From the NCBI RefSeq assembly GCF_003337215.1, contig NZ_QPIG01000001.1:124001-188000 (forward strand): 64,000 bases of DNA, in the 5' to 3' direction. The position numbers and the translations under genes were made by a program. This DNA comes from Oceanihabitans sediminis (GTDB lineage Bacteria > Bacteroidota > Bacteroidia > Flavobacteriales > Flavobacteriaceae). How positions within the stretch are numbered: the stretch's first letter is position 1; the number at the start of each line of letters is the position of its first letter. The notes beneath the pieces are model-generated. The model saw only the letters and a program-made list of their open reading frames with translations, was not told where the DNA came from and made no database searches. Shown in pieces: positions 1 to 7,433 of the stretch.

Positions 1-6
1 TAGTTA

Positions 7-1155
7 TTACGACACTTTGTATTTACTGGCAAAAAATGGATACAACTCTTTTAACAAAGCCACTCCATTCTCAGAAGATTCAATAATTATGATTTTATCA
101 CCAATTTTATTATTACGTTCTACGTAACCTTTATTTAATAAATATTTATCACAAAAATAATTGCCATTATCATCTTGAGCTATTATGCCCTTATGAAGAA
201 ATTCCTCTTCTTTCTTTAACTCCCATTTTGCTTTATTTCTTTCAATATTCGAATTATCATCGATAAACTCCTTCATATAGTCAACAATATCCAGTAGCAG
301 ATAAATAGTGCTCTTATAAAGGTTATGATTTTTACTTAAAGATAGATATTCATCCGCTCGTAGTTTTTTTCCGTTATCATGAGATCCATCCTGAGTTATA
401 TTTAATATTCTATAAATGTTTTCAGCTACCATGGGGTGAATCAATTCACTGTAATACTCGTAACTAGTATTTTGCCCTGATAGGAAGTAACTTGAACCAC
501 TGATTCCTCCATGAACGTGACGAATTTCATCTGGGATCAATCCGATTTCATTTAATTTATCTAAAATAGCTTCCATAATCTTTCTTATCGGGTTCAGCAT
601 ATCTTGAGCTAACTTAATTTTTTCTGGATTTTCTATATCTTTTATGAGGCCAATCATTCTTTCAAAATGATTTGCTCCAATATATTTATTTGTGCAAATT
701 TCAAACTGATTTGGGTATTTATGTTTCAACTGTGTGATTTCTTGTTGATCAGCAGCCGCTATAACTTTTTCTATAAACCCCTTATTATCAACACCTTTAA
801 TTACAATAGGCACATTAAATCTTTCAACCCATTTTATATCCCCTTTATATTCCAATTTGTTTAACTCACCAGTAAAAACAAAAACAGGAAACCATTTTAA
901 TTGCCTTAACTCAGAAATTTTATTAAGAGAATTAATTAAGCCATCAATACTATGTTCTTCATTCTCACTTTCATTGTAAGCAAGACCATCCAATATCACT
1001 GCATCGAAATAGTTCGTTTTCATACCTGACTCTAATATAGCCATCCCTTCTTTTGATGTTTTGTAATGAACAAGCTCAATTCCATTTTGATAAGCAAGCC
1101 TATCAAAATCTTTGTTAAAATCATCATCAATCCACAGAACTTTATATTCTTTCAT
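7..1155 (-). CDS. Response regulator with unassigned helical C-terminal domain
   Basis: This 382-residue protein begins with a receiver domain (about residues 3-135). All key residues are visible: the acidic pair D10/D11 in WIDDD, phospho-acceptor D56 in VILDG, T95 in FVFTGE and K120 in VIKG. The rest (about 140-382) is not a DNA-binding output domain I recognise. It is mostly helical, with a helix starting at R191 and a later QDGSH motif, vaguely like DUF4145/HEPN-type helical domains; that resemblance is only a guess. The start overlaps the 3' end of the methylase-kinase gene by 14 bp, so the two are probably translationally coupled. By inference this is the phospho-acceptor partner and effector of the fused kinase. 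The stop lies 7 bases from the window edge, so more cassette genes could follow outside. Confidence 0.8.
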   Translation of the reverse strand: MKEYKVLWIDDDFNKDFDRLAYQNGIELVHYKTSKEGMAILESGMKTNYFDAVILDGLAYNESENEEHSIDGLINSLNKISELRQLKWFPVFVFTGELNKLEYKGDIKWVERFNVPIVIKGVDNKGFIEKVIAAADQQEITQLKHKYPNQFEICTNKYIGANHFERMIGLIKDIENPEKIKLAQDMLNPIRKIMEAILDKLNEIGLIPDEIRHVHGGISGSSYFLSGQNTSYEYYSELIHPMVAENIYRILNITQDGSHDNGKKLRADEYLSLSKNHNLYKSTIYLLLDIVDYMKEFIDDNSNIERNKAKWELKKEEEFLHKGIIAQDDNGNYFCDKYLLNKGYVERNNKIGDKIIIIESSENGVALLKELYPFFASKYKVS

Positions 1156-3658
1156 GTTTTTCTAGTTTAAACATTACACCTACTTTAAATTCTTCGTTTT
1201 CATTATTAATTAAATCCCATTTCAAATTGTGAGATTTTGCAAATATGCCAACATGCCAGCCCCCGATACCAGTGTTACCGGTTTTACCAGCTTTCATAGA
1301 TTTTGTACTATAACTTTGTTTAGTTACTCCCTTTGGTAAAGGATCACCATTATTTTCCAAGAGTAAGTCAATGTATTCTCCGTTATCTTTCAATGTGATT
1401 TTAAAAACATTATTTTTTGAATTACCGCCAAACCCATGTCTTATTGCATTATTTAGAACACACTTAAAAGCATTTCTAAGCTGACTTTTATCTGCATATA
1501 TTTTAGTGTAAAATTCATCCTCATCATAAGACTCTACAATACTGAAGGACTTGCAGGATTCTCTTTTGGCTAATTGTTTTATGAATAATTTCACATCAAA
1601 TACTTCTTTTTTTATATCTTCTACAGTATTGGATAATGAGTTAACCTGTTCAGAGATAACCCTAACTGTATCTGTTAAAGAGTTTAATAGTATATCCATG
1701 GTAGTACCATCTCTTTTATCTAAGACAGTCCCTAATTGTATACCATTTGTACGAGAATTAAACTCTCCTTTAATATATTCAACAATAGAATTTAAGCTTG
1801 AAACATCTTGATTTAACATATGACGTTTAGAGCTTAGATCAGCTTCTTGTTCTTTCTTGAAATTATCGAGTTGTTTTTGATATCCCGATTCTAAAACTAA
1901 TTTTTGAAAACGTATTTTCTTTTCACGTTTTACAATATCACTTTGCTGACTCGTTAAACTAGGCACATCTATGATAAGTGATTTGATATCTTTTTTATTA
2001 ATATACTTTATTGCTGCGCCCTTTAAAAAACCAAGTAATTGCCTTTCAACATAGTCTTTATTTAGTTCCTGAACTAAAAAATCTACTAAAACTCTATTTT
2101 CATCAACAGTAAAAATTGCAACATTCTTCTGAATAGCTATTTCTTGATTTAAAGTATCAACAAATGACGGTTTCAAGTCACCCCCTATAGTAGATAAAAG
2201 TAAAGCTCTTCCATTAAATAGAACATGATTTTTAAGATTCCCTCTTTCTTCTAATTTTGAAATATCAATTTCAAAATTATCTATGTTATTAGATAAATCT
2301 TTAATGCTAATAGCTTTCAATAATTCCGAAGGTTGAGACTTATTAATTTTTGCCGGGACAACAAACTCATCCAATCGTTTAGGGTTTGAAAGCTCCCCTT
2401 CAGTTAAAATGTCAAAATATTGAGACGGATATAAGCTATATTTCTTTTTTCTTATCTCTTCTAAGGTAACTATTCTAGAAACATCTTTAACCTCTACAAA
2501 GTCATTATAAATATGGTTTATTTTATTTATAGATTTTTCTGAAAAATACGATCCTTTTACTAACCTTTCTACTAAGGAATCTGTTTCAATCATCAATACA
2601 CTGTCTGTGTTCTTTGCTTTATTTAAAATCCAAATGCAAGTCCTTATTCCAGTGTAATTTATTATCCCACTTGGCATCGTGATAATAGATTCAACGAAAT
2701 TATTTTCTAATAACTGTTTTCGAATCGCAATTTCTTCTTTTTGAGTTGCAAACAATGAACTCTGACCTAATAAAATGACAGCTTTCCCTTTGGAATTAAG
2801 AAGATGAATTGCGTGTTGTACCCAAGCTAAATTCGCATTATTTTTATGAGGTAATCCATACTTAAATCTTGGATCTAATGGACTTACATCTCTACTCCAA
2901 TTAGGTACCTTAAAAGGGGGTTGCATAATTACAAAGTCAGAATCTAAATTTGGAAATTGATTCTCTGCTAGAGTATTTTTAGCTTCACCAAATTGAAATG
3001 AATTTTTATAATTAAATGCGAAACGTAGCTTTGCGATAGCCAGCACAGATCTATCTAGTTCTTGTCCGTAAAATTGAAATTTTTTCTGAGGATAAGTATC
3101 GGCAATTTCCTGAAAAAAACCACCTGAACCACAAGTTGAATCTAAAACAGAACCTTCTGTTGGCGCTAATAATTGAACCATTAATTTTGAAACTGAATCA
3201 GGTGTTGTGAAACTGGTTACGTTTCTTCCTTCATAATCAGAAAACCTTGTAAGTAAGTTACCAATAAGTTTAGAGAAACTTAAATCATCTTGTGGTAACT
3301 CAAGACTTGAAGTTATTTCAAAAAGCTCCCTAATTATATTTAAATCATATTCACCTTTGAATTTTCGGCTAAAATCAAAAAGACTAAATGTATCTTTAAT
3401 CTTATCATTTTGATCCTCTACTGATCTGAAAGCTTCGATTAGAAGGTCCAAAAAATTGAGATTTCGTGAATTTTCAGCTAGATAATCCCAATTAGCCTTT
3501 TGCGTTACTGAAATTTCATTTATTGGGTTATTTGAACACTTATCACTTGCATACTTTAAGAATATTAAAGAAATCACTATTTCTCTAAGTTCTTTTATAT
3601 CCTTACTTCCTCGAACATTGTTAAAAAAACTCCAAAAATTATTTTCTAGACCACTCAT
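1142..3658 (-). CDS. Fused HsdM-like methylase, HsdS-like recognition part and GHKL kinase/ATPase
   Basis: An 838-residue multidomain protein. Residues 1-140 look like the helical N-terminus of type I HsdM. Residues 145-420 are an N6-adenine methylase fold with SAM motif I at 171-182 (DSTCGSGGFF), but motif IV reads QPPF at 246-249 instead of NPPF/Y. Residues 430-590 resemble an HsdS target-recognition half-subunit (STIGGDLKPS, then the AAIKYINKKDIKSLIIDVP...QQSDIV ending). Residues 590-700 are a coiled-coil/DHp-like stretch with H613 as a possible phospho-acceptor, although the usual acidic residue after the His is missing. Residues 715-832 are a GHKL ATPase with N-box NNAIRHGFGG (736-745), G1-like ENNGDPLP (768-775) and G2 GNTGIGGWHVG (794-804). 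It is followed by a coupled response-regulator gene and preceded by a WYL regulator. No HsdR is visible. By inference it senses DNA sequence or methylation state and signals by phosphorelay. Confidence 0.82.
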   Translation of the reverse strand: MSGLENNFWSFFNNVRGSKDIKELREIVISLIFLKYASDKCSNNPINEISVTQKANWDYLAENSRNLNFLDLLIEAFRSVEDQNDKIKDTFSLFDFSRKFKGEYDLNIIRELFEITSSLELPQDDLSFSKLIGNLLTRFSDYEGRNVTSFTTPDSVSKLMVQLLAPTEGSVLDSTCGSGGFFQEIADTYPQKKFQFYGQELDRSVLAIAKLRFAFNYKNSFQFGEAKNTLAENQFPNLDSDFVIMQPPFKVPNWSRDVSPLDPRFKYGLPHKNNANLAWVQHAIHLLNSKGKAVILLGQSSLFATQKEEIAIRKQLLENNFVESIITMPSGIINYTGIRTCIWILNKAKNTDSVLMIETDSLVERLVKGSYFSEKSINKINHIYNDFVEVKDVSRIVTLEEIRKKKYSLYPSQYFDILTEGELSNPKRLDEFVVPAKINKSQPSELLKAISIKDLSNNIDNFEIDISKLEERGNLKNHVLFNGRALLLSTIGGDLKPSFVDTLNQEIAIQKNVAIFTVDENRVLVDFLVQELNKDYVERQLLGFLKGAAIKYINKKDIKSLIIDVPSLTSQQSDIVKREKKIRFQKLVLESGYQKQLDNFKKEQEADLSSKRHMLNQDVSSLNSIVEYIKGEFNSRTNGIQLGTVLDKRDGTTMDILLNSLTDTVRVISEQVNSLSNTVEDIKKEVFDVKLFIKQLAKRESCKSFSIVESYDEDEFYTKIYADKSQLRNAFKCVLNNAIRHGFGGNSKNNVFKITLKDNGEYIDLLLENNGDPLPKGVTKQSYSTKSMKAGKTGNTGIGGWHVGIFAKSHNLKWDLINNENEEFKVGVMFKLEKHERI

Positions 3659-3701
3659 TAATCACAATTTTAAAATTACTCTACAAATTAAAGTCATAAT
3701 A

Positions 3702-3718
3702 ATGCAAAGTAATTGCAT
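3702..3718. promoter_or_regulatory. Inverted repeat ahead of the methylase-kinase gene
   Basis: A perfect inverted repeat, ATGCAA-N5-TTGCAT, lies in the 62-bp gap between the WYL gene stop (3721) and the methylase-kinase start (3658). A TTGCAA half-site also lies upstream of the WYL gene near 4777. The position suits an operator for the WYL protein, but that is inference. The gap has no T-run that would make it a terminator. Confidence 0.4.
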
Positions 3719-3720
3719 AG

Positions 3721-4743
3721 TTAATTTAAATAATATTCACTCATTTTTCTCGTATGTTCACTCAATTGTTCTTTAAGCTTTTCTGGTGCTAAAACTTCAA
3801 CATCTTTACCGTAAGATAATAACTGCTGAACCAACTCATTATTTATAATAGTTTCGAACCATACTTGATCTTGTTTATCATCTTCAAAAAACTCTTCGTA
3901 ATCTGGATGGAATGGTTTTGTTTTAAAATAGTTTTCTCTACCATTATAAAACCGTAAAATCACTTTTTCTATTGGAGCATTTAAAGGCCTTACGACACCT
4001 ACCATGGTTCTGAAAAAATTATTCCAGTCCGTATCTGACTCGACATACTCAACATCTTCAAGAACATTAAACCCAATAATTCTTTCATCTAAAGGAATAC
4101 TCCATTGTTTGATTCCTTTCGAACTATTTAGCCCAAATACAAACCATCGCCTATTATATTGTTTTAGAAGGTACGGATGAAAATCAAAAACACTCGATTG
4201 CTGATCTTTGAAGCCTTTATAATTCATTTGAAGAACTTCTTTTTTCTTAATAGCTAAATAAAGTGGTTTCAGATGTTTAATTCCCTTATATTCTTCATTT
4301 TGGTCGTAAAATAAAATTTTTGAATTATCAGTTTCTGGGTCTTCTTCATCCTGAAACTTGATTAAAGCCTCCGCAAGTTTGTTATATTTTGGATGGTTTT
4401 GAAATCTTTCCAACAACTGTTGGGCGGCATCAATTAAATATTGCTCCTCTTTTAGTAAAGATTTTTGTGCTATTGAGTAATTGGGGTTTGTATATTTTAA
4501 GATTCTTATTTTTTCTGGTAATGGTGCAGCAAACCCATTTTCTTTATCTCTAAACACCTTAAGGTCTTCTCGTAAAGTTCTTGTAGATATACCTTCTCCC
4601 GGATAATATTCAGCAATTCTTTCATTTACATACCTCAACAATTCTTCAAAATTGTAAGATTTATTACGAAAGCAATAATCTAAAATATTATATCTTAAAT
4701 GTGCGTGGGTACTATTTGCCATTCCATAATTTTTTGAAAACAT
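3721..4743 (-). CDS. WYL-domain transcriptional regulator
   Basis: A 340-residue protein with an N-terminal helical/wHTH part (about 12-65), a WYL domain (about 160-245, with the HPYLLKQYNRRWFVFGLN segment) and a WCX-like C-terminal extension (about 255-335). WYL proteins are ligand-sensing DNA-binding regulators that often control phage-defence operons such as BREX and CBASS islands. It is the first gene of the cassette and lies 62 bp ahead of the methylase-kinase gene on the same strand, so it probably autoregulates and controls the cassette. A second in-frame ATG at codon 8 is an alternative start. The family assignment is secure; the target is inferred. Confidence 0.87.
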   Translation of the reverse strand: MFSKNYGMANSTHAHLRYNILDYCFRNKSYNFEELLRYVNERIAEYYPGEGISTRTLREDLKVFRDKENGFAAPLPEKIRILKYTNPNYSIAQKSLLKEEQYLIDAAQQLLERFQNHPKYNKLAEALIKFQDEEDPETDNSKILFYDQNEEYKGIKHLKPLYLAIKKKEVLQMNYKGFKDQQSSVFDFHPYLLKQYNRRWFVFGLNSSKGIKQWSIPLDERIIGFNVLEDVEYVESDTDWNNFFRTMVGVVRPLNAPIEKVILRFYNGRENYFKTKPFHPDYEEFFEDDKQDQVWFETIINNELVQQLLSYGKDVEVLAPEKLKEQLSEHTRKMSEYYLN

Positions 4744-4820
4744 TAAAAATATAACTTTTAAACTATAAAGTATAATTGCAAATGATATAATTCAATTGTT
4801 TACATCTTACGCCTAATAAA

Positions 4821-5261
4821 TTATGATCTTCTCAACTTTAACAAATAATTCAATTGCTGTATTTCTTGTTTCAATAGTTCAATATCCTTTTTTGTAGCAG
4901 GCAAGCTATTTGGCATAAACATCTTTTTTGCAGTGTAGATAGCAGCATCAGCTGCTACAGAACCTAACGCTACATTTTTAATATCCGAAGCAAGAGCCCC
5001 TTTAGTTTCTTTTTTTTGATTTGCTAAAAATTCCACTTTATTTTCTAACTCCACAAGTTGTTTACTAATTAAATCAGGAGCCATTAATTTATCTTGCGAC
5101 TCTACCTCTTTCTTTTCTTTTTGGTAATGACCAGAAATATATTTGTAGTTATTACGCTTATAACTTGCTTTTGTTTTACAACTTGTAGTGCAGTAAACAT
5201 GATTACTTCTTCTTGATTGAAATGGCTCATAACAATGCTTACAATTTTTAATTTTTTTCAT
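4821..5261 (-). CDS. Small zinc-ribbon protein with coiled coil
   Basis: A 146-residue protein with an N-terminal zinc-binding signature C7-x2-C10-x13-C24-x3-C28, followed by a basic stretch, a heptad-like segment (about 58-85) and a C-terminal helix (about 122-146). I do not recognise a named family beyond zinc-ribbon proteins of mobile elements. It sits between the DnaC-like ATPase gene and the WYL gene, all on one strand, so it is probably part of the element's replication/maintenance set rather than of the cargo. A DNA-binding accessory role is plausible but not shown. Confidence 0.6.
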   Translation of the reverse strand: MKKIKNCKHCYEPFQSRRSNHVYCTTSCKTKASYKRNNYKYISGHYQKEKKEVESQDKLMAPDLISKQLVELENKVEFLANQKKETKGALASDIKNVALGSVAADAAIYTAKKMFMPNSLPATKKDIELLKQEIQQLNYLLKLRRS

Positions 5262-5318
5262 GTTTTTGTCGTTGATTTGGTTATTAATACGTTAAATAAG
5301 GTTTAATTTAACCTTTTA

Positions 5319-6044
5319 CTATGTTCTTAAACTTGGACCTGAAAAAGTTATAACGTTAAACATTTCGAACAACCTATCATATATTCTGTGTCCATACCTT
5401 ACTCCCATCGCTTCAAGTGTTTCATCAACATCATTTGATGAGGAAGCAAAGTTTGCAGTTGCATAGGTTACTAACTTTTTTTCATACCTATTAGATAGCA
5501 AATTTCCTACTACATCAAAAATGCCATAATTACTTGCGTTATTCTCTGCTCCTAAATCATCTATACAAAGTAGTTTTCTTTCTTTATCCGAAAAAAAATA
5601 TTCTTTTTCCATAGGAGTTGAACATTTTTCATAATCGCTAACAAGAGATTTTGAACTATAGACCTTAAATCTTAATGGATTATAGAACTTAAATACTCTT
5701 TCAAAAACCTTAAAATAGTCTGTTTTACCTATACCTACTCCTCCAATTATCAATAAACCTTTATTGAAGCTTGGTGTATTCAAACCTTTTATAAGATTGC
5801 TACAATTGAAAAACTCTAAGTCATTTAAAAAATAATAAAACAACACTTTAATATTTTTGATTGTATATGCATTTTCAATAAAATGCTTACCATACATATC
5901 AAAAAAAGTGTACTTAAAAACTTTCCATAATTCTTCTTTAGTTGGTGGATTTGGTTGCTTGATCACATTTTCATCAATAATGTTTTTCACTCCTTGCATG
6001 TTACTAAACAATTGCCCTACAGATTGTGTATCGTTGTATCTCAT
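5319..6044 (-). CDS. DnaC/IstB-like AAA+ ATPase (helicase-loader type)
   Basis: A 241-residue ATPase with a Walker A motif GGVGIGKT at 101-108 and a Walker B motif LLCIDDLG at 158-165, as in DnaC/DnaI/IstB-type helicase loaders. A sensor-like Thr/Asn segment (TYATANF) follows. The N-terminal 90 residues are helical and would contact a helicase or initiator. The gene starts one base after the stop of the winged-helix gene, so the two are cotranscribed. This pairing resembles phage and plasmid replication modules. By inference it loads the host replicative helicase at the element's origin. IstB is less likely because no transposase gene is adjacent. Confidence 0.75.
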   Translation of the reverse strand: MRYNDTQSVGQLFSNMQGVKNIIDENVIKQPNPPTKEELWKVFKYTFFDMYGKHFIENAYTIKNIKVLFYYFLNDLEFFNCSNLIKGLNTPSFNKGLLIIGGVGIGKTDYFKVFERVFKFYNPLRFKVYSSKSLVSDYEKCSTPMEKEYFFSDKERKLLCIDDLGAENNASNYGIFDVVGNLLSNRYEKKLVTYATANFASSSNDVDETLEAMGVRYGHRIYDRLFEMFNVITFSGPSLRT

Positions 6045-6045
6045 T

Positions 6046-6732
6046 TTAAGCTAACTTTCTATTGGTTTGTAATTCTGTTTTCTGATTGTATCTGCTTATC
6101 GTAGTCCTCTCATTTTCTTTCCATTTATTTAAGCGTGTTTCAATTTCAAAAAATTGCTCTTTTTCAAATCTCATTTTTGTTTTATCTGAATTTAACTCAC
6201 TCCAATAATTAAAAAAGGATTCTAAAGTTTTAATATTAAAATTAGAGAAAGAGAAAACCTGCTCTCTAAATATTTTTTTTCTATTTATTATATTATTATT
6301 TTTATTATTAGTTGTTGCTATTTGATTGTTAAATGATTGTGATTCGTTTGCTAAGCGATTGTCAAATCGTATGCTATTTTGTGTGCTACTTTGATTGTCA
6401 ATGTTTCCATAATTGACTTCTGCTACAAAATCATTTAAATTAGGGATAGAAATTTTAGTGTAACTGGTTGTGGTTTCAATAGCTAAAGCACTTGTCAGTT
6501 CTAGTTTTGATAAAGCAGTCCTTACTTTACTAACTGTAAGTCCAGTTTCAACAGCTAACCTCTCATAAGAAGTAATAAACTCTCCTTTCCTTACAACGAT
6601 TCCTTGCCACTTTTTATCACTATAATTAACTTTAATTAAGCAATGAAAAAAAACCTTACATGCATTTAAGTCTGTATACCATTCCCAGTCCACTATCCCG
6701 CGTAACAACATAATAAATCCTGAATTTGTCAT
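6046..6732 (-). CDS. Winged-helix replication protein, DnaD/RepA-like
   Basis: A 228-residue protein. The first ~110 residues look like the winged-helix N-terminus of phage/plasmid replisome organisers (GFIMLLRGIVDWEWYTD, then KGEFITSYERLAVETGLTVSKVRTALSKLE as a recognition wing/helix). The middle (about 120-155) is Asn- and Ser-rich and probably disordered. The C-terminal ~75 residues are helical with an FFNYWSELN segment that recalls DnaD-type domains. It lies immediately upstream of the helicase-loader gene and about 350 bp from the repeat array, as expected for a protein that binds an iteron origin. The role is inferred from order and domain likeness. Confidence 0.65.
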   Translation of the reverse strand: MTNSGFIMLLRGIVDWEWYTDLNACKVFFHCLIKVNYSDKKWQGIVVRKGEFITSYERLAVETGLTVSKVRTALSKLELTSALAIETTTSYTKISIPNLNDFVAEVNYGNIDNQSSTQNSIRFDNRLANESQSFNNQIATTNNKNNNIINRKKIFREQVFSFSNFNIKTLESFFNYWSELNSDKTKMRFEKEQFFEIETRLNKWKENERTTISRYNQKTELQTNRKLA

Positions 6733-6796
6733 TTTTACCTATTTTTAATTCTAATAAACTATCTATCATACAATTTCAACATACCTGTGTTCACCT

Positions 6797-7000
6797 CTAA
6801 ATCTTTAGATTTTTGAACAAGAAATCTTGAGCATCCTGTTCTGTAAAAACAGGCATTCTTTTTTTCTGTTTTTTATTAATTGATTTAGGTTTTGGTAACA
6901 CATCAAGTGTAGACAATTTTGTCTCCAGCAAACAATATAGCCTTACCAATTCCTCTTCCGGAAGTAGCTTAGTTATTTCCATTACTGTTGATGCGTCCAT
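6797..7000 (-). CDS. Small helical protein of unknown function
   Basis: A 67-residue, mostly helical, charged protein (first half MEITKLLPEEELVRLYCLLETKL, then a basic KPKSINKKQKKR stretch). I recognise no family. It lies between the repeat array and the winged-helix gene, on the same strand and with only 64 bp to the next gene, which argues that it is real and belongs to the replication module. It could be an excisionase-like or copy-control protein, but no motif supports either. Confidence 0.45.
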   Translation of the reverse strand: MDASTVMEITKLLPEEELVRLYCLLETKLSTLDVLPKPKSINKKQKKRMPVFTEQDAQDFLFKNLKI

Positions 7001-7080
7001 AATCCCCTTAAGAAAACAGCTTATTAGGTGTTTGTTATTAATTATTTAAGACAAACATAACACAGCACTTTTTTGGGGTG

Positions 7081-7220
7081 TGCCGATTTGCGCACCTTTG
7101 CGCACCTTTGTGCCGGTTTTTGCCGATTTGCGCACCTTTGATCCGTTTTGCGCACCTTTGCGCACCTTTGATCTGTTTTGCACACCTTTGATCCGTTTTG
7201 CACACCTTTGATCCTTTTGG
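7081..7220. repeat. 10-bp-phased iteron-like array (putative origin)
   Basis: Fourteen consecutive 10-mers are in perfect register. Most end in TTTG and alternate between CGCACCTTTG (or CACACCTTTG), ATCCGTTTTG and TGCCGATTTG. Pairs give 20-bp units such as CGCACCTTTG-ATCCGTTTTG. A period of 10 matches about one DNA turn, so all units face the same side of the helix. The array lies between the replication genes and the integrase and is followed by AT-rich DNA. Plasmid iterons are usually 17-22 bp, so the 20-bp pairs fit. It is probably where the element's initiator binds. Confidence 0.75.
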
Positions 7221-7346
7221 ATTTGATCCAAGGCTTTAGAAAACTCCTAACAATACAGGAATAGATCTTAATACAGAAATGATCACCTGAATTTCATTAT
7301 ATTAATCAATACTTAATTAATATAAATTAGAAAATCCTTAAAAAAC
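7221..7346. other. AT-rich tract beside the repeat array
   Basis: About 125 bp of non-coding, strongly AT-rich sequence (for example 7300-7345) directly after the repeat array. It would suit an origin unwinding element, but no DnaA box matching TTATCCACA was seen. Nothing coding is supported here. Confidence 0.3.
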
Positions 7347-7387
7347 AAAGGCTCAGACCTTGGTAATAACCATGGTTCTGAGCCTTT
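7347..7387 (-). terminator. Terminator after the integrase gene
   Basis: A long inverted repeat with arms of about 17-18 bases (AAAGGCTCAGA...TCTGAGCCTTT) around a short loop. On the minus strand it is followed by a T-rich run, 47 bp beyond the integrase stop. Confidence 0.75.
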
Positions 7388-7433
7388 ATTCTATGTGGCA
7401 AAATAATCTAAATTAAAAATTAAACTATAGCTA

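Noticed and set aside
1142-3658. Ordinary type I restriction-modification system
   Set aside because: No HsdR is visible, S and M parts are fused to a GHKL ATPase, motif IV is altered, and the next gene is a response regulator. The possibility of an HsdR left of the window cannot be excluded.
5319-6044. IstB of an IS21 element
   Set aside because: No IstA transposase or terminal inverted repeats nearby; the neighbour is a winged-helix replication-type protein.
7081-7220. CRISPR array
   Set aside because: Units of 10 bp follow each other with no unique spacers, and no cas gene is present.
7046-7231. A 61-codon open frame on the minus strand over the repeat array
   Set aside because: Its Lys/Arg/Gly-repeat composition is a by-product of the 10-bp DNA repeats; no family likeness.
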